Positions 13,747 through 22,133 of a stretch of 64,000 bases of DNA are shown here, in pieces. How positions within the stretch are numbered: position 1 is the first letter of the stretch; every line of letters starts with the position of its first letter. Under the pieces are notes generated by a model, which ran no database searches, had not been told where the DNA came from, and saw only the letters and a program-made list of their open reading frames with translations. A program made the translations under genes and the position numbers. The DNA is from Virgibacillus natechei (GTDB taxonomy: Bacteria; Bacillota; Bacilli; Bacillales; Amphibacillaceae), in the NCBI RefSeq assembly GCF_026013645.1, contig NZ_CP110224.1, forward strand, positions 3,410,001 to 3,474,000. The letters are read 5' to 3'.

Positions 13747-14322
13747 TATTTATTGGCTGTTTTAAAGGTTGTTGTTTTTGACACAAAAGATATAGAAGAC
13801 GACGCAAGTGGTTGTTGATTTCCGCTGTGGACCGTTGCTTTCCGCGGGCACGGCTTCAGCCTTCGACGCACAGGACGTGCTAGTGCAGGTGTTGCGACAG
13901 GACGTCGCGAACTTAACCTGCCTCGAGAAACCCACTCTGCGGGGTCTTCAGACACGTGCTGTTCCCGCAGGAGTCAACGGTCCACAGCTCCAATCAACCA
14001 TTGGAAAAGTGCAGGCATTTGCTTAAATTAATCAAACCATATATTTTTAGCAGCAGAGAAACACAACACCCAGCGGAGGAAACACATGAAGACTCCTGCG
14101 GGAGGAAGGCATAGGTGAGACCCCGCAGTGCGTAGCACGAGGAGGCTCACCAGCCGCCCGCGGAAAGCGAAATGTGTTTCCGTAGCGCATCCCTGCTCTC
14201 AACCAGCGTTTGCAAAAGAATTGTCACTTGCGTCATCTTTTATATCAACCACGAAGATTTAAAAGCAACAATTGTTTTCGGTGGGACGAGTAAGCGCAGT
14301 TCCAATACTTACGAAAAGAGCC
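13747..14322 (+). repeat. MITE-like repeat family D, copy D1, carrying a hairpin module
   Basis: A composite of two GC-rich imperfect palindromes, D (about 13815-13995, TTTCCGCGGGCACGGCTTC to GTTCCCGCAGGAGTC) and D-prime (about 14065-14185), joined by a conserved spacer. The right end is TTACGAAAAGAGCC. Other copies lie at 40620-41180 and 56613-57060. A hairpin module is inserted at 13868-13921: stem GCAC/GTGC with loop AGGAC, TAGT, then outer GCAGGT/ACCTGC and inner GCGAC/GTCGC with loop AGGAC. No coding potential was found. Confidence 0.8.
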
Positions 14323-14499
14323 TATTTTTAAAAGAAAAGTCCGTTATTCCCTCTAGTTCTCCCTCTCCATCTTTTGTAATTTAAACGGGCTCGGCTTTTT
14401 CATGAGCCAATTCAGAAATATGATATAATCATTTCTAAATTTAGATGACGATTGGCTTACCAATAGAAGCACCTCTGATCCTATAATTATATTTTTCAG

Positions 14500-15084
14500 C
14501 TACCTTGATACTCCCCGCCAAAACACGATCCACGCTCCTTCCAAACGCTCCTGAAAGTCTTCATCTTGATAGTAAAAGCTTTCCGTAAACGAACCATCCA
14601 TTAAAATATAAAAGCCTGCTCTGAATACAGAAAATGAATCCACATTAAATACGCCTTCCCTTCTTCCCTGCTCAAAAAAATTCATTAATAGCTGATCAAT
14701 TTTCGCATCTCCTGATTGCCCAAGCTTTTTTAAATCTTCCGTAAGTGATGCAGGCGGAAATAACATGAATCGTTTATACATCACTCCCTTATGTTTTTGA
14801 TGAATAAAATCCGTGATATCGGTTAAAACAATATATATTCGATCTTTGACGGCCTTCTCCTGATGTGCGTTCGCACTGGTCATCATTACCTCTGTCGACT
14901 CTTCCATAACCTTTTTAGCTACTGTCAGATATAATTCGTCTTTACCGGAAAAGTGATTATAGAGTGATGGCTTCTGAATACCAACAGCCCCGGCGATATG
15001 TGCAAGTGTTGTGCCCTCATACCCACGTTTGGCAAATGATGAAAGTGCTGCTTGGATGATTCTGTCGCGTGTCGTTTTTGGCAT
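14500..15084 (-). CDS. TetR/AcrR family transcriptional regulator
   Basis: A 194-residue protein with an N-terminal helix-turn-helix (about 10-55, AHIAGAVGIQKPSLYNHFSGKDEL) typical of TetR repressors, then a variable ligand-binding helical domain. It is transcribed divergently from the SMR pair, and the intergenic region has a 13+4+13 perfect palindrome next to the SMR promoter. This suggests local repression relieved by a drug-like or cationic ligand. ATG at 15084 is preferred over the TTG two codons upstream. Confidence 0.92.
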   Translation of the reverse strand: MPKTTRDRIIQAALSSFAKRGYEGTTLAHIAGAVGIQKPSLYNHFSGKDELYLTVAKKVMEESTEVMMTSANAHQEKAVKDRIYIVLTDITDFIHQKHKGVMYKRFMLFPPASLTEDLKKLGQSGDAKIDQLLMNFFEQGRREGVFNVDSFSVFRAGFYILMDGSFTESFYYQDEDFQERLEGAWIVFWRGVSR

Positions 15085-15227
15085 TGCCAATAGCCTCCTT
15101 CATTTCACAAATCTATAAGAAAATAAATGCTTCGAAAACTTGGCTTTGCTAAGCTTTTACAGCAAAGCCTTAGTTGCACTTATGCAGATTAAGAAAGTTT
15201 TATACTCTGTATCTGCTAAAAAACGGA

Positions 15228-15256
15228 TTGCCCATACTATTACCACATGATATAAT
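15228..15256 (+). promoter_or_regulatory. SigA-type promoter of the SMR operon
   Basis: The -35 element TTGCCC at 15228-15233 is separated by 17 bases from a perfect TATAAT at 15251-15256. Confidence 0.8.
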
Positions 15257-15259
15257 AAC

Positions 15260-15289
15260 TAAATATTAACTACCGTTAGTTAATATTTA
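15260..15289. promoter_or_regulatory. Palindromic operator, probable TetR-type repressor site
   Basis: Perfect inverted repeat with arms TAAATATTAACTA and TAGTTAATATTTA around CCGT, starting three bases after the -10 element and covering the likely transcription start. The position fits repression by the divergently encoded TetR protein. Confidence 0.75.
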
Positions 15290-15328
15290 TTTTATTTATA
15301 ATTCTATCAAAAGAAGAGGTGTTTGCAA

Positions 15329-15673
15329 ATGAATATGAAGTGGCTACTCGTTCTTATTGCCTCTGCCTTTGAGGTAGGTTGGGCAACTGGACTTAAATAT
15401 GCAAATGATGCGCTCACATGGACCTTAACAGGAATTGCGGTTGTTATCAGCTTTTGGCTACTCCTTAAAGCAGCGACTTCTCTTCCTACAAGTACGGCTT
15501 ATGCTGTTTTTGCTGGTTTGGGAACCGTCGGCACAGTGATTGTGGATATGGTCTTTTTCAATGCTTCTATTAACATCTGGATGCTCGCATTTGTTGTACT
15601 TCTACTTGTTGGAGTCATCGGTTTGAAAACAGTAACGGGCGATGAGACATCAGAAAGGGGCGTGCACTCATGA
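15329..15673 (+). CDS. Small multidrug resistance transporter, YkkC-like subunit
   Basis: A 114-residue four-helix membrane protein of the SMR family. The membrane-embedded glutamate is in ASAFEVGWATGLKY (helix 1). The sequence is close to B. subtilis YkkC in pattern (LPTSTAYAVFAGLGTVGTV, VGVIGLKTVTGDET). ATG at 15329 follows AAGAGGTG. The stop overlaps the next gene by four bases, so the two are expressed as a pair, as expected for heterodimeric SMR pumps. The upstream region lacks a ykkC guanidine riboswitch; control appears to be by the TetR protein. Confidence 0.92.
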   Translation: MNMKWLLVLIASAFEVGWATGLKYANDALTWTLTGIAVVISFWLLLKAATSLPTSTAYAVFAGLGTVGTVIVDMVFFNASINIWMLAFVVLLLVGVIGLKTVTGDETSERGVHS

Positions 15674-15987
15674 ATTGGTTTGTACTCATTGTAGCAGGTC
15701 TCTTTGAAGTTGTTGGTGTTACCGGCATGCAAAGGATTGCAAAAGGGGAAAAGAAATCAGGTTTCCCTATTCTTATAGTGGGGTTCCTTATTAGTTTTAC
15801 TCTACTATCCATTGCTATGGAAACTATTCCACTCGGTGTTGCTTACGCCGTCTGGACAGGAATGGGAACCGTGGGAAGCGCGATTGTAGGTATGATTTTT
15901 TACAATGAATCGACTGATCGCCTGCGTCTGATGTTCATGGGTATGGTGATCGTAGCTGTCGTAGGACTAAGGCTTGTTTCAGCTTAA
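15670..15987 (+). CDS. Small multidrug resistance transporter, YkkD-like subunit
   Basis: A 105-residue second SMR subunit with four membrane helices. The conserved glutamate is in AGLFEVVGVTGMQ and the YkkD-like run is SIAMETIPLGVAYAVWTG. It starts within the stop of its partner (ATGA overlap). Paired SMR proteins such as YkkCD export cationic drugs as heterodimers; the substrate cannot be deduced here. Confidence 0.92.
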   Translation: MNWFVLIVAGLFEVVGVTGMQRIAKGEKKSGFPILIVGFLISFTLLSIAMETIPLGVAYAVWTGMGTVGSAIVGMIFYNESTDRLRLMFMGMVIVAVVGLRLVSA

Positions 15988-16030
15988 ACGGATCATGGGG
16001 AAGCAAGTAGACAGTTCTCTTTTACTTTTT

Positions 16031-16070
16031 AAAAAAAGAAGCAAGAGAACCGTCGTCCCACTGCTTCTTT
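16031..16070 (-). terminator. Terminator downstream of upp
   Basis: On the minus strand GAAGCA and TGCTTC form the stem, followed by TTTTTTT. A second overlapping inverted repeat (GTTCTCTT/AAGAGAAC) may serve the SMR operon from the other side. Confidence 0.75.
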
Positions 16071-16077
16071 CTAAAAT

Positions 16078-16707
16078 CTATTTTGTCCCAAATAAACGGT
16101 CACCTGCATCACCAAGGCCAGGGACAATATACCCTTTTTCATCCAGCTTATCATCCATTGCACCTAAATAAATATCAACATCAGGATGATCTTGTTTAAT
16201 GACTTCAACGCCTTCCGGTGCAGCGACTAAACACATCAGACGAATATTTCCTGCACCACGTTTTTTCAGGGAATGGATTGCGTCATTTGCGGAACCCCCT
16301 GTTGCTAGCATTGGATCCAAGACAATTAATTCACGTTCAGAAATATCAGATGGCAATTTAATATAGTATTCATGCGGAGTGAGCGTTTCCGGGTCACGAT
16401 ACAATCCAACATGTCCTACTTTTGCTGCTGGAAGAAGGTTCAACATACCGTCAACCATCCCAAGGCCAGCGCGCAAAATTGGAATAAGCCCGATTTTTTT
16501 ACCAGCTAAAACTTGCGTCGTTGCTTCTGTTACTGGCGTTTCTGTTGTTGCTTCCTGAAGCGGAAGGTTTCGTGTGATTTCAAAAGCCATTAACATGGAA
16601 ACTTCGTCAACAAGCTCGCGGAATTCCTTTGTTCCTGTGTTTTTATCTCTTATGTACGTTAATTTATGTTGAATTAACGGATGATCGAGTACGAAAACAT
16701 TTCCCAT
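16078..16707 (-). CDS. upp: Uracil phosphoribosyltransferase
   Basis: Converts uracil and PRPP to UMP in pyrimidine salvage. 209 residues, normal length. The PRPP-binding loop [12 protein letters not shown] and the uracil-binding C-terminal [17 protein letters not shown] are intact. ATG at 16707 is chosen with AAAGGAGTG upstream. It lies between glyA and the atp region as in B. subtilis, but here about 5 kb of accessory DNA separates upp from atpI. Confidence 0.98.
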   Translation of the reverse strand: MGNVFVLDHPLIQHKLTYIRDKNTGTKEFRELVDEVSMLMAFEITRNLPLQEATTETPVTEATTQVLAGKKIGLIPILRAGLGMVDGMLNLLPAAKVGHVGLYRDPETLTPHEYYIKLPSDISERELIVLDPMLATGGSANDAIHSLKKRGAGNIRLMCLVAAPEGVEVIKQDHPDVDIYLGAMDDKLDEKGYIVPGLGDAGDRLFGTK

Positions 16708-16847
16708 TTGCGAGATCACTCCTTTTATTTTTATATCTCTAAAATTGTACTAATAATACAAGCTGCTTTCAAGGTAAATTGTGTGCATGCGAATAAAATG
16801 TTTCTGAATCTGCGGTTAAATAATGGTTTGTACTGATAAAACACCTA

Positions 16848-16920
16848 TTAGAAACCTAGCTCTTGCCAGGCCTTTACGGCAAAAGCCAATGCCCACACTT
16901 ATGTAGATAAGAAAGTTTTT
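16848..16920 (+). repeat. Repeat family E, copy E3
   Basis: Shares GAAACCTAGCTCTTGCCAGG, CACTTATGTAGATAAGAAAG and related blocks with the other E copies; it fills the gap between upp and the glyA terminator. Confidence 0.6.
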
Positions 16921-16923
16921 GCC

Positions 16924-16958
16924 AAAAAAAGGATGCCCCCGACTGGAGCATCCTTTTT
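16924..16958 (-). terminator. Terminator of glyA
   Basis: AAAAGGATGC and GCATCCTTTT form a stem with T-runs on both sides, directly after the glyA stop. Confidence 0.85.
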
Positions 16959-16960
16959 AT

Positions 16961-18196
16961 TTATGCAAATAATGGAAATTTACTTGTTAGTTCCTTCACT
17001 CGATCTGCTGCTTCTTTTAATTTCGCTTCATCTTTATGGTTTTTCAACGTTAGGGATATAATTGCAGCGATTTCTTTCATTTCGTTTTCACCAAATCCAC
17101 GAGTGGTTACAGCTGCAGTTCCTATGCGTAGGCCACTTGTTACAAATGGGCTTTCGGTGTCAAAAGGAATCGTATTTTTATTTGCTGTGATACCAATTTC
17201 GTCCAACACGTTTTCAGCTACTTTCCCAGTTAGATCAAGCGGCGTGACATCAAGGAGTAATAAATGATTATCCGTTCCACCTGAAACGATACGAACGCCA
17301 TTTTTTTCTAATTCATCGTTTAACACACTAGCATTTTTTATAATTTGTTTGGCATATGTTTTAAAGTCAGGAGATAAAGCTTCCTTAAAAGCTGTTGCCT
17401 TGGCAGCAATAACATGCATCAATGGGCCGCCTTGCATGCCAGGGAATACCGATTTATCAATTTTCTTCGCGTATTCTTCTTTACATAAAATCACACCACC
17501 ACGAGGTCCGCGCAATGTTTTATGTGTTGTTGTTGTAACAAAATCAGCGTGCGGTACTGGGTTTTGATGCTCTCCCGCTGCTATAAGCCCGGCAATGTGA
17601 GCCATATCAACCATCAAATAGGCGCCAACTTCGTCCGCAATTTCACGAAATTTCGCAAAATCAATTTCTCTGGAGTAGGCACTCGCACCTACTACAAGCA
17701 ATTTTGGCTGTACTTCTTTTGCTTTTTCCAATACGGCATCATAATCAAGTTGCTCGGTTTCTTTATCAACACCATAATCCTCGAAGTTATACAGTTTCCC
17801 ACTAAAGTTCACAGGACTCCCGTGTGTTAAGTGGCCACCATGATTTAAATTCATTCCTAAAACCGTATCACCATAGTCCAATACTGTAAAATAAACAGCC
17901 ATATTCGCTTGAGCTCCTGAATGGGGTTGTACGTTTGCATGATCTGCACCGAAAAGTTCTTTTACGCGATCTCGAGCTAAATTTTCAACGACATCTACAT
18001 GCTCACATCCACCATAATACCTTTTTCCAGGGTAGCCTTCTGCATATTTATTCGTTAATTCAGATCCCATCGCTTCCATCACTGCTTCTGATACAAAGTT
18101 CTCCGAAGCGATTAGCTCAATTTTCTCTAACTGACGCGCCTTTTCTGCTTGCATTGCTGTGAATAATTCCTGATCTGCTTGTTTTACATGTTCCAT
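16961..18196 (-). CDS. glyA: Serine hydroxymethyltransferase
   Basis: A PLP enzyme that interconverts serine and glycine while loading one-carbon units on tetrahydrofolate. 411 residues. The PLP lysine lies in [13 protein letters not shown], and the N-terminal [13 protein letters not shown] and [13 protein letters not shown] segments are conserved. A strong AGGAGG lies seven bases before the ATG. It follows ywlG after 70 bases, matching the B. subtilis order. Confidence 0.98.
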   Translation of the reverse strand: MEHVKQADQELFTAMQAEKARQLEKIELIASENFVSEAVMEAMGSELTNKYAEGYPGKRYYGGCEHVDVVENLARDRVKELFGADHANVQPHSGAQANMAVYFTVLDYGDTVLGMNLNHGGHLTHGSPVNFSGKLYNFEDYGVDKETEQLDYDAVLEKAKEVQPKLLVVGASAYSREIDFAKFREIADEVGAYLMVDMAHIAGLIAAGEHQNPVPHADFVTTTTHKTLRGPRGGVILCKEEYAKKIDKSVFPGMQGGPLMHVIAAKATAFKEALSPDFKTYAKQIIKNASVLNDELEKNGVRIVSGGTDNHLLLLDVTPLDLTGKVAENVLDEIGITANKNTIPFDTESPFVTSGLRIGTAAVTTRGFGENEMKEIAAIISLTLKNHKDEAKLKEAADRVKELTSKFPLFA

Positions 18197-18266
18197 GATA
18201 AAAGCCTCCTATGTAGTTAAAAATATGTAGAAAATAATTTCAGTATGCCTACGTTGTTCACCCAAC

Positions 18267-18848
18267 CTATTCGGTTTCGCAGCTATCATTTGTTTTAGTC
18301 GTTTCATAGTTTGCACGTTTGCCTCCGATTAACTTCGGACGCGTACGTGCTGCTCTTATGCGCGCATTGCCAACCCATCTTTGTTCAAAATGTAATGGAA
18401 CAGCTACCTGTTTTAGATGCATCCCAATCATCGTTTCCCCAATATCAATTCCTGCGCTTGCTTCTACATTTTCAACGACGACTGGATCTTCTATATGGTT
18501 ATACGCATATGTCGCCATCGAACCACCTGCGCCTGGTACTGGAATAACGGACACTTCTTCCAGTTTGCTGGCCTGCATCGTTTCGCGTTCCATGACGATG
18601 CAGCGATTTAAATGTTCACAGCATTGAAAAACAAGCTGGATACCAGTATGCTGCTGCAACTGTTTTAGTTCATTAAATACAACAGCTGCAACCTCTTGAC
18701 TACCGGATGTCCCAATATTTTCACCGGTGATCTCACTTGTCGAACAACCAATAACAAAAATATCTCCTTCACGTAAATAGGATCCACTCACCCATTCACG
18801 AACGATAGCTTGCATATCCTGATGTATATCTTGGTTGAAACCTGTCAT
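18267..18848 (-). CDS. ywlG: YwlG-like UPF0340 family protein
   Basis: A 193-residue cytoplasmic protein of the UPF0340 (TIGR01440) family; the function is unknown. Conserved segments include GCSTSEITGENIGTSGS, VVFQCCEHLNR-like and EDPVVVENVEASAGIDIG. ATG at 18848 is taken because GGGGTGG lies upstream; the longer frame starts before that site. It follows ywlE directly, without the rpiB gene that separates the two in B. subtilis. Confidence 0.88.
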   Translation of the reverse strand: MTGFNQDIHQDMQAIVREWVSGSYLREGDIFVIGCSTSEITGENIGTSGSQEVAAVVFNELKQLQQHTGIQLVFQCCEHLNRCIVMERETMQASKLEEVSVIPVPGAGGSMATYAYNHIEDPVVVENVEASAGIDIGETMIGMHLKQVAVPLHFEQRWVGNARIRAARTRPKLIGGKRANYETTKTNDSCETE

Positions 18849-18956
18849 GTAAAACCACCCCACTCGTTTTTTAACCATACAAACATTTTCGATTGTCGGT
18901 GCCTGGTCCCAAACAGCTGCATGTACTTCTTCTATTCCTGCTTTATGATCGCTTCC

Positions 18957-19565
18957 CTAGTACTGATCTATTTTTTTCTGTAATAAATCAATATATTTGT
19001 CCAGTTCTGTCAACGTTTCCCGGTAGGTTGTTAGGTCACCTCCAAATGGATCAGAAATATCATAATTGATAAGATTAGCTTCCAATTCCTGAATATATTT
19101 CACATCGTCACGTAGATGCTCAACAAGTTGCTGATCCAATTTCGTATTATCCACCTTATGCTGATTCTCCTGGATAAATATGGAGCGTTTTTCTTCAAAA
19201 TTAGAATAAGCCTGTTTAAGTTCATCCCATATTTTTTTGTCCGTTTCGGATACATATTCCTTTAACGTAAAATATTTATCTTGAAAATTCGGATATTCCA
19301 TAATAAGGGATTGCTTATGCTGGGTGGTCATCGTCAAAATAAGATCTGCTGCGTGTAACTCTTTATGCGTTACCGGTTGGGAAAGGTGATTCATCGTTAT
19401 ATTCTTCTTCTGTAACGCATCCATCGCAAATTGATTTATACGCTGATTTTTTCCAGCAAAAATTCCGGCAGACTGGACCTCTACCTCAGGCATCTTATCT
19501 CTAACAAGCGCTTCAGCCATCGGACTCCGGCACGTATTCCCTGTACAGACAAACAATATCTTCAT
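18957..19565 (-). CDS. ywlE: Low-molecular-weight protein arginine/tyrosine phosphatase, YwlE-like, with an inserted segment
   Basis: A 202-residue LMW phosphatase; YwlE removes phosphate from arginine residues placed by McsB. The P-loop CTGNTCRS (residues 7-14) holds the nucleophile Cys, the catalytic Arg and the Thr associated with phosphoarginine specificity. The general acid Asp is in DPFGG near the C-terminus. B. subtilis YwlE has about 150 residues; here about 50 extra charged residues lie between FTLKEYV and DPFGG. ATG at 19565 is placed by GGAGG seven bases upstream. Confidence 0.88.
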   Translation of the reverse strand: MKILFVCTGNTCRSPMAEALVRDKMPEVEVQSAGIFAGKNQRINQFAMDALQKKNITMNHLSQPVTHKELHAADLILTMTTQHKQSLIMEYPNFQDKYFTLKEYVSETDKKIWDELKQAYSNFEEKRSIFIQENQHKVDNTKLDQQLVEHLRDDVKYIQELEANLINYDISDPFGGDLTTYRETLTELDKYIDLLQKKIDQY

Positions 19566-19728
19566 ATGCGATCCTCCATTATAATTCTCTATCTTAGATA
19601 ATATCATAAATACGGGAACATGTCAGAGGAATCGAAGAAGACATTAAAGTATTATTCTGAATAGATCAGATGTCAGCTTAAGCTTAAGGCCATGATCCCT
19701 ACATGGAGGAGATTGGGTTCCTATCTAT

Positions 19729-19935
19729 GAACAAAAGCGCAATCGCCCGGTTAGCAACGTACAAACTGGAGCATTCCGCAATGAGATAAAGGAAACACGA
19801 CGAACGAAGGGAGTCGATGTTGACTTATCGTAGTGGAGGAGTGTGAAGTTTGATAGTTGCTGGGCGCTGGAGCTGGACGTGGCTATTCCAGTGTATAAGT
19901 TATCCACAGCTTTTAAATTCTATAGTTTCCTGCAA
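19729..19935 (+). repeat. Dispersed repeat family A, copy A2 (short form)
   Basis: Matches A1 except that it lacks the roughly 60-base internal segment: GATGTTGACT runs directly into TATCGTAGTGG. The perfect DnaA box TTATCCACA is at 19900-19908. The right end abuts the mntP terminator. Confidence 0.8.
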
Positions 19936-19981
19936 CAAAAAAACAGTAGATTTTATACTGTGTAAAATCAACTGCTTTTTT
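19936..19981 (-). terminator. Terminator downstream of mntP
   Basis: On the minus strand CAGTTGATTTTA and TAAAATCTACTG form a long stem followed by TTTTTTT. It ends the tsaC-mntP transcript. Confidence 0.8.
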
Positions 19982-20027
19982 ATCATTCGTTTTAGCAAAA
20001 GGGTGTTTTGTCGGTAGCAAAAAGAGC

Positions 20028-20582
20028 CTAGCCAAATAACAAAGTCAGCCCAAATCCACAAAGGATACTTCCACCCAATACTTCGCTATAGACACCCAGA
20101 ATGGTATGTACTTTTTTTCCTACTAACATCCCAGTCCATGCGAGGAATGTACTCATTGTGCCAAATAGGAATAAGGCAAGTGCTGTTTCTACTCCGGATA
20201 AACCAAGGCTTAGTCCAACTGAAAAACTATCAATACTTACGCTAAAAGATAAGATATATAGCCCAAAACCAATTGGTTGTATCACTTTTTTCGCTTTATA
20301 AACAAATCCAGAAAAAAGCATTTGAGCACCAATACCAAATAAGATGATCCCACCCAGAACGGATGTCAATTCGCCAATTCGCGTTGAAATTACATGGCCA
20401 AGAATGATACCCGCAAACGGCATTAAAAAATGGAATAAGCCAATGACAAGCCCGATTAAAGCAATTCGTTTGAGCCGAATCCGCTGCATACCAATCCCGA
20501 GACACACAGAAAAGGCGTCCATTCCTAAGGCAAGAGCCATAAATAATAGGGAGGCAAATTCAGCTATATAAAAACTTGGCAT
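20028..20582 (-). CDS. mntP: Manganese efflux pump MntP (YwlD)
   Basis: A 184-residue membrane protein with six predicted helices in two repeats. Each half carries the family aspartate motif: ALALGMDAFSVCLGIG (first) and SVSIDSFSVGLSLG (second). MntP exports Mn(II). ATG at 20582 follows GGGGGAG; the longer frame is not supported. It lies 63 bases downstream of tsaC and shares its terminator. No yybP-ykoY manganese riboswitch was seen. Confidence 0.92.
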   Translation of the reverse strand: MPSFYIAEFASLLFMALALGMDAFSVCLGIGMQRIRLKRIALIGLVIGLFHFLMPFAGIILGHVISTRIGELTSVLGGIILFGIGAQMLFSGFVYKAKKVIQPIGFGLYILSFSVSIDSFSVGLSLGLSGVETALALFLFGTMSTFLAWTGMLVGKKVHTILGVYSEVLGGSILCGFGLTLLFG

Positions 20583-20645
20583 CCAACTACTCCCCCCTCG
20601 GACATGCTTATAGAATATATGCATGTCCGAAGGGGAATATGATTG

Positions 20646-21683
20646 CTATGTAAGCGAGTCTCTTTTATAGACAGTTGCTGCTTTTTTTAACCGGTTCATG
20701 ATCGCTTCGCCAATCCCCTCTTCCGAAAAGGTTTCACATAGTATAATATCAACATCGCCTTCTTTAAAAGTCCGTAATCCTTCATATAAATTGGCTGCGA
20801 TCTCGTGTGAATCCTCACCGAGTGAAATGATTTCATCTGCTTCTAGTAACGCACCTGTTTTCGTACTAGAAAGCACACCGATCCGGCAATTTTTCTTTCG
20901 CTCTCCATCGATGACTTGCTGCAAGTTAGCTGGCGTTCCTTCCACAAGCCATAATGGAATATCTGGTGAATAGTGTTTGTATTTCATCCCTGGTGATGTC
21001 GGTTGTTCGTTTGCATTTACAAGTGCAGGATCGATCATGATTGTCCCTACAACCTTTTCCAATTGTTCTTTCGTTATGCCACCTGGCCTGAGAATAATTG
21101 GGATTTCCTTCGTACAATCAATGACAGTGGACTCTACCCCAACACCTGTAGCCCCGCCGTCCAATAATCCGGACACCTTTCCATTTAAATCAGCCCAGAC
21201 ATGAGCAGCTGTTGTTGGGCTAGGTTTTCCAGATATATTTGCACTTGGAGCTGCGATTGGAATATCGCATATCTGTAGTAATTGTTGTGCCACGGGATGA
21301 TCAGGCATTCGTACCGCAATTGTGGACAAGCCAGCCGTTACATTGCTCGCACATACACCATTACTTGGTAATACAAACGTTAAAGGGCCAGGTGCAAATG
21401 CATCAATTAAGTTGTCCACAAACGCCGGCAACTTTTCCACAATCCTTGTTAATTGCTCTTTATTAGCGACATGAGCAATTAACGGATTATCCTGCGGCCG
21501 CCCTTTTGCCTGAAAAATGTTAGATACAGCTGCTTCACTGGTTGCATCTGCCCCTAAACCGTATACTGTTTCCGTGGGAAAGGCTACAGTAGAGCCGCTT
21601 GTTAAGAGGGCTGCCGCTTCAGCAATTGCTGCTCTATTATATCGATCATTATTATTTTTTAAATTCCAACGTGTCGTTTCCAT
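20646..21683 (-). CDS. tsaC: Threonylcarbamoyl-AMP synthase (Sua5/YwlC type)
   Basis: Makes threonylcarbamoyl-AMP from threonine, bicarbonate and ATP for the t6A37 modification of ANN-decoding tRNAs. 345 residues: an N-terminal YrdC domain (about 15-205) with PTETVYGLG, KGRPQDNPL and APSANISGKPSPT, then a linker with SPGMKYKHYSP, then a C-terminal Sua5 domain (about 235-345). The upstream region carries a cluster of DnaA boxes. In B. subtilis the ywlC region is reported, from memory, as one of the DnaA-bound loci outside oriC. Confidence 0.96.
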   Translation of the reverse strand: METTRWNLKNNNDRYNRAAIAEAAALLTSGSTVAFPTETVYGLGADATSEAAVSNIFQAKGRPQDNPLIAHVANKEQLTRIVEKLPAFVDNLIDAFAPGPLTFVLPSNGVCASNVTAGLSTIAVRMPDHPVAQQLLQICDIPIAAPSANISGKPSPTTAAHVWADLNGKVSGLLDGGATGVGVESTVIDCTKEIPIILRPGGITKEQLEKVVGTIMIDPALVNANEQPTSPGMKYKHYSPDIPLWLVEGTPANLQQVIDGERKKNCRIGVLSSTKTGALLEADEIISLGEDSHEIAANLYEGLRTFKEGDVDIILCETFSEEGIGEAIMNRLKKAATVYKRDSLT

Positions 21684-21747
21684 CGCGCACTCCCTCTTTT
21701 CTATCCTATATTTTAGTCGATACAGCTGTTTTTCGCAAAAGGAAAAA

Positions 21748-22133
21748 TGAACAAAAGCGCAAGCGCCCGTTTAGCAACGTACAAACTGCGCCCGCGCATC
21801 GCGGGTGGTTCAACGTTGCCACGCAAAGTGGCGGTTTTAGTTGAACCTCTACTGCCACAATGAGATAAAGGAAACATGCCCCTTCATAGGGGTATGCCGA
21901 CGTTGGGCGCAAAGCCCGGTTTTAGTCGGCCTTCCTTAAGACAAGGGAGTAGATGTTGACTTTCACCACAAGGGTATAAGTGCGACTAATCCTCTGGCAG
22001 AGCCAATCGGCAAGTCTTCTTTATCGTAGTGGAGGAGTGTGAAGTTTGATAGTTGCTGGGCGCTGGAGCTGGACGTGGATATTTCGGTAACTAAGTTATC
22101 CACAGCTTTTAAATTCTATAGTTTGCTATGCAA
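21748..22133 (+). repeat. Dispersed repeat family A, copy A3, carrying two hairpin modules
   Basis: Starts GAACAAAAGCGCAAGCGCCC and ends like the other copies. Compared with A1 and A2 it holds two extra modules. One is at 21791-21847: stem CCCGCG/CGCGGG, outer GGTTCAAC/GTTGAACC, inner GCCAC/GTGGC, loop GCAAA. The other is at 21877-21930: outer GCCGAC/GTCGGC, inner GGGC/GCCC, loop GCAAA. It also has the 60-base segment seen in A1. A DnaA box is at 22096-22104. Confidence 0.8.

Noticed and set aside
15091..15322. ykkC-type guanidine riboswitch before the SMR pair
   Set aside because: The leader is short and AT-rich, with a family E repeat and a palindromic operator; the conserved riboswitch motifs are absent.
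18197..18266. Riboswitch before glyA
   Set aside because: Only 70 bases lie between ywlG and glyA, with no conserved aptamer motif.
21815..21840. GTT...GGTTTTAG in the modules resembles integron attC core sites or CRISPR repeats
   Set aside because: The GTT is not followed by the RRRY core on the required strand, no integrase or cas gene is seen, and copies are dispersed rather than arrayed with spacers.
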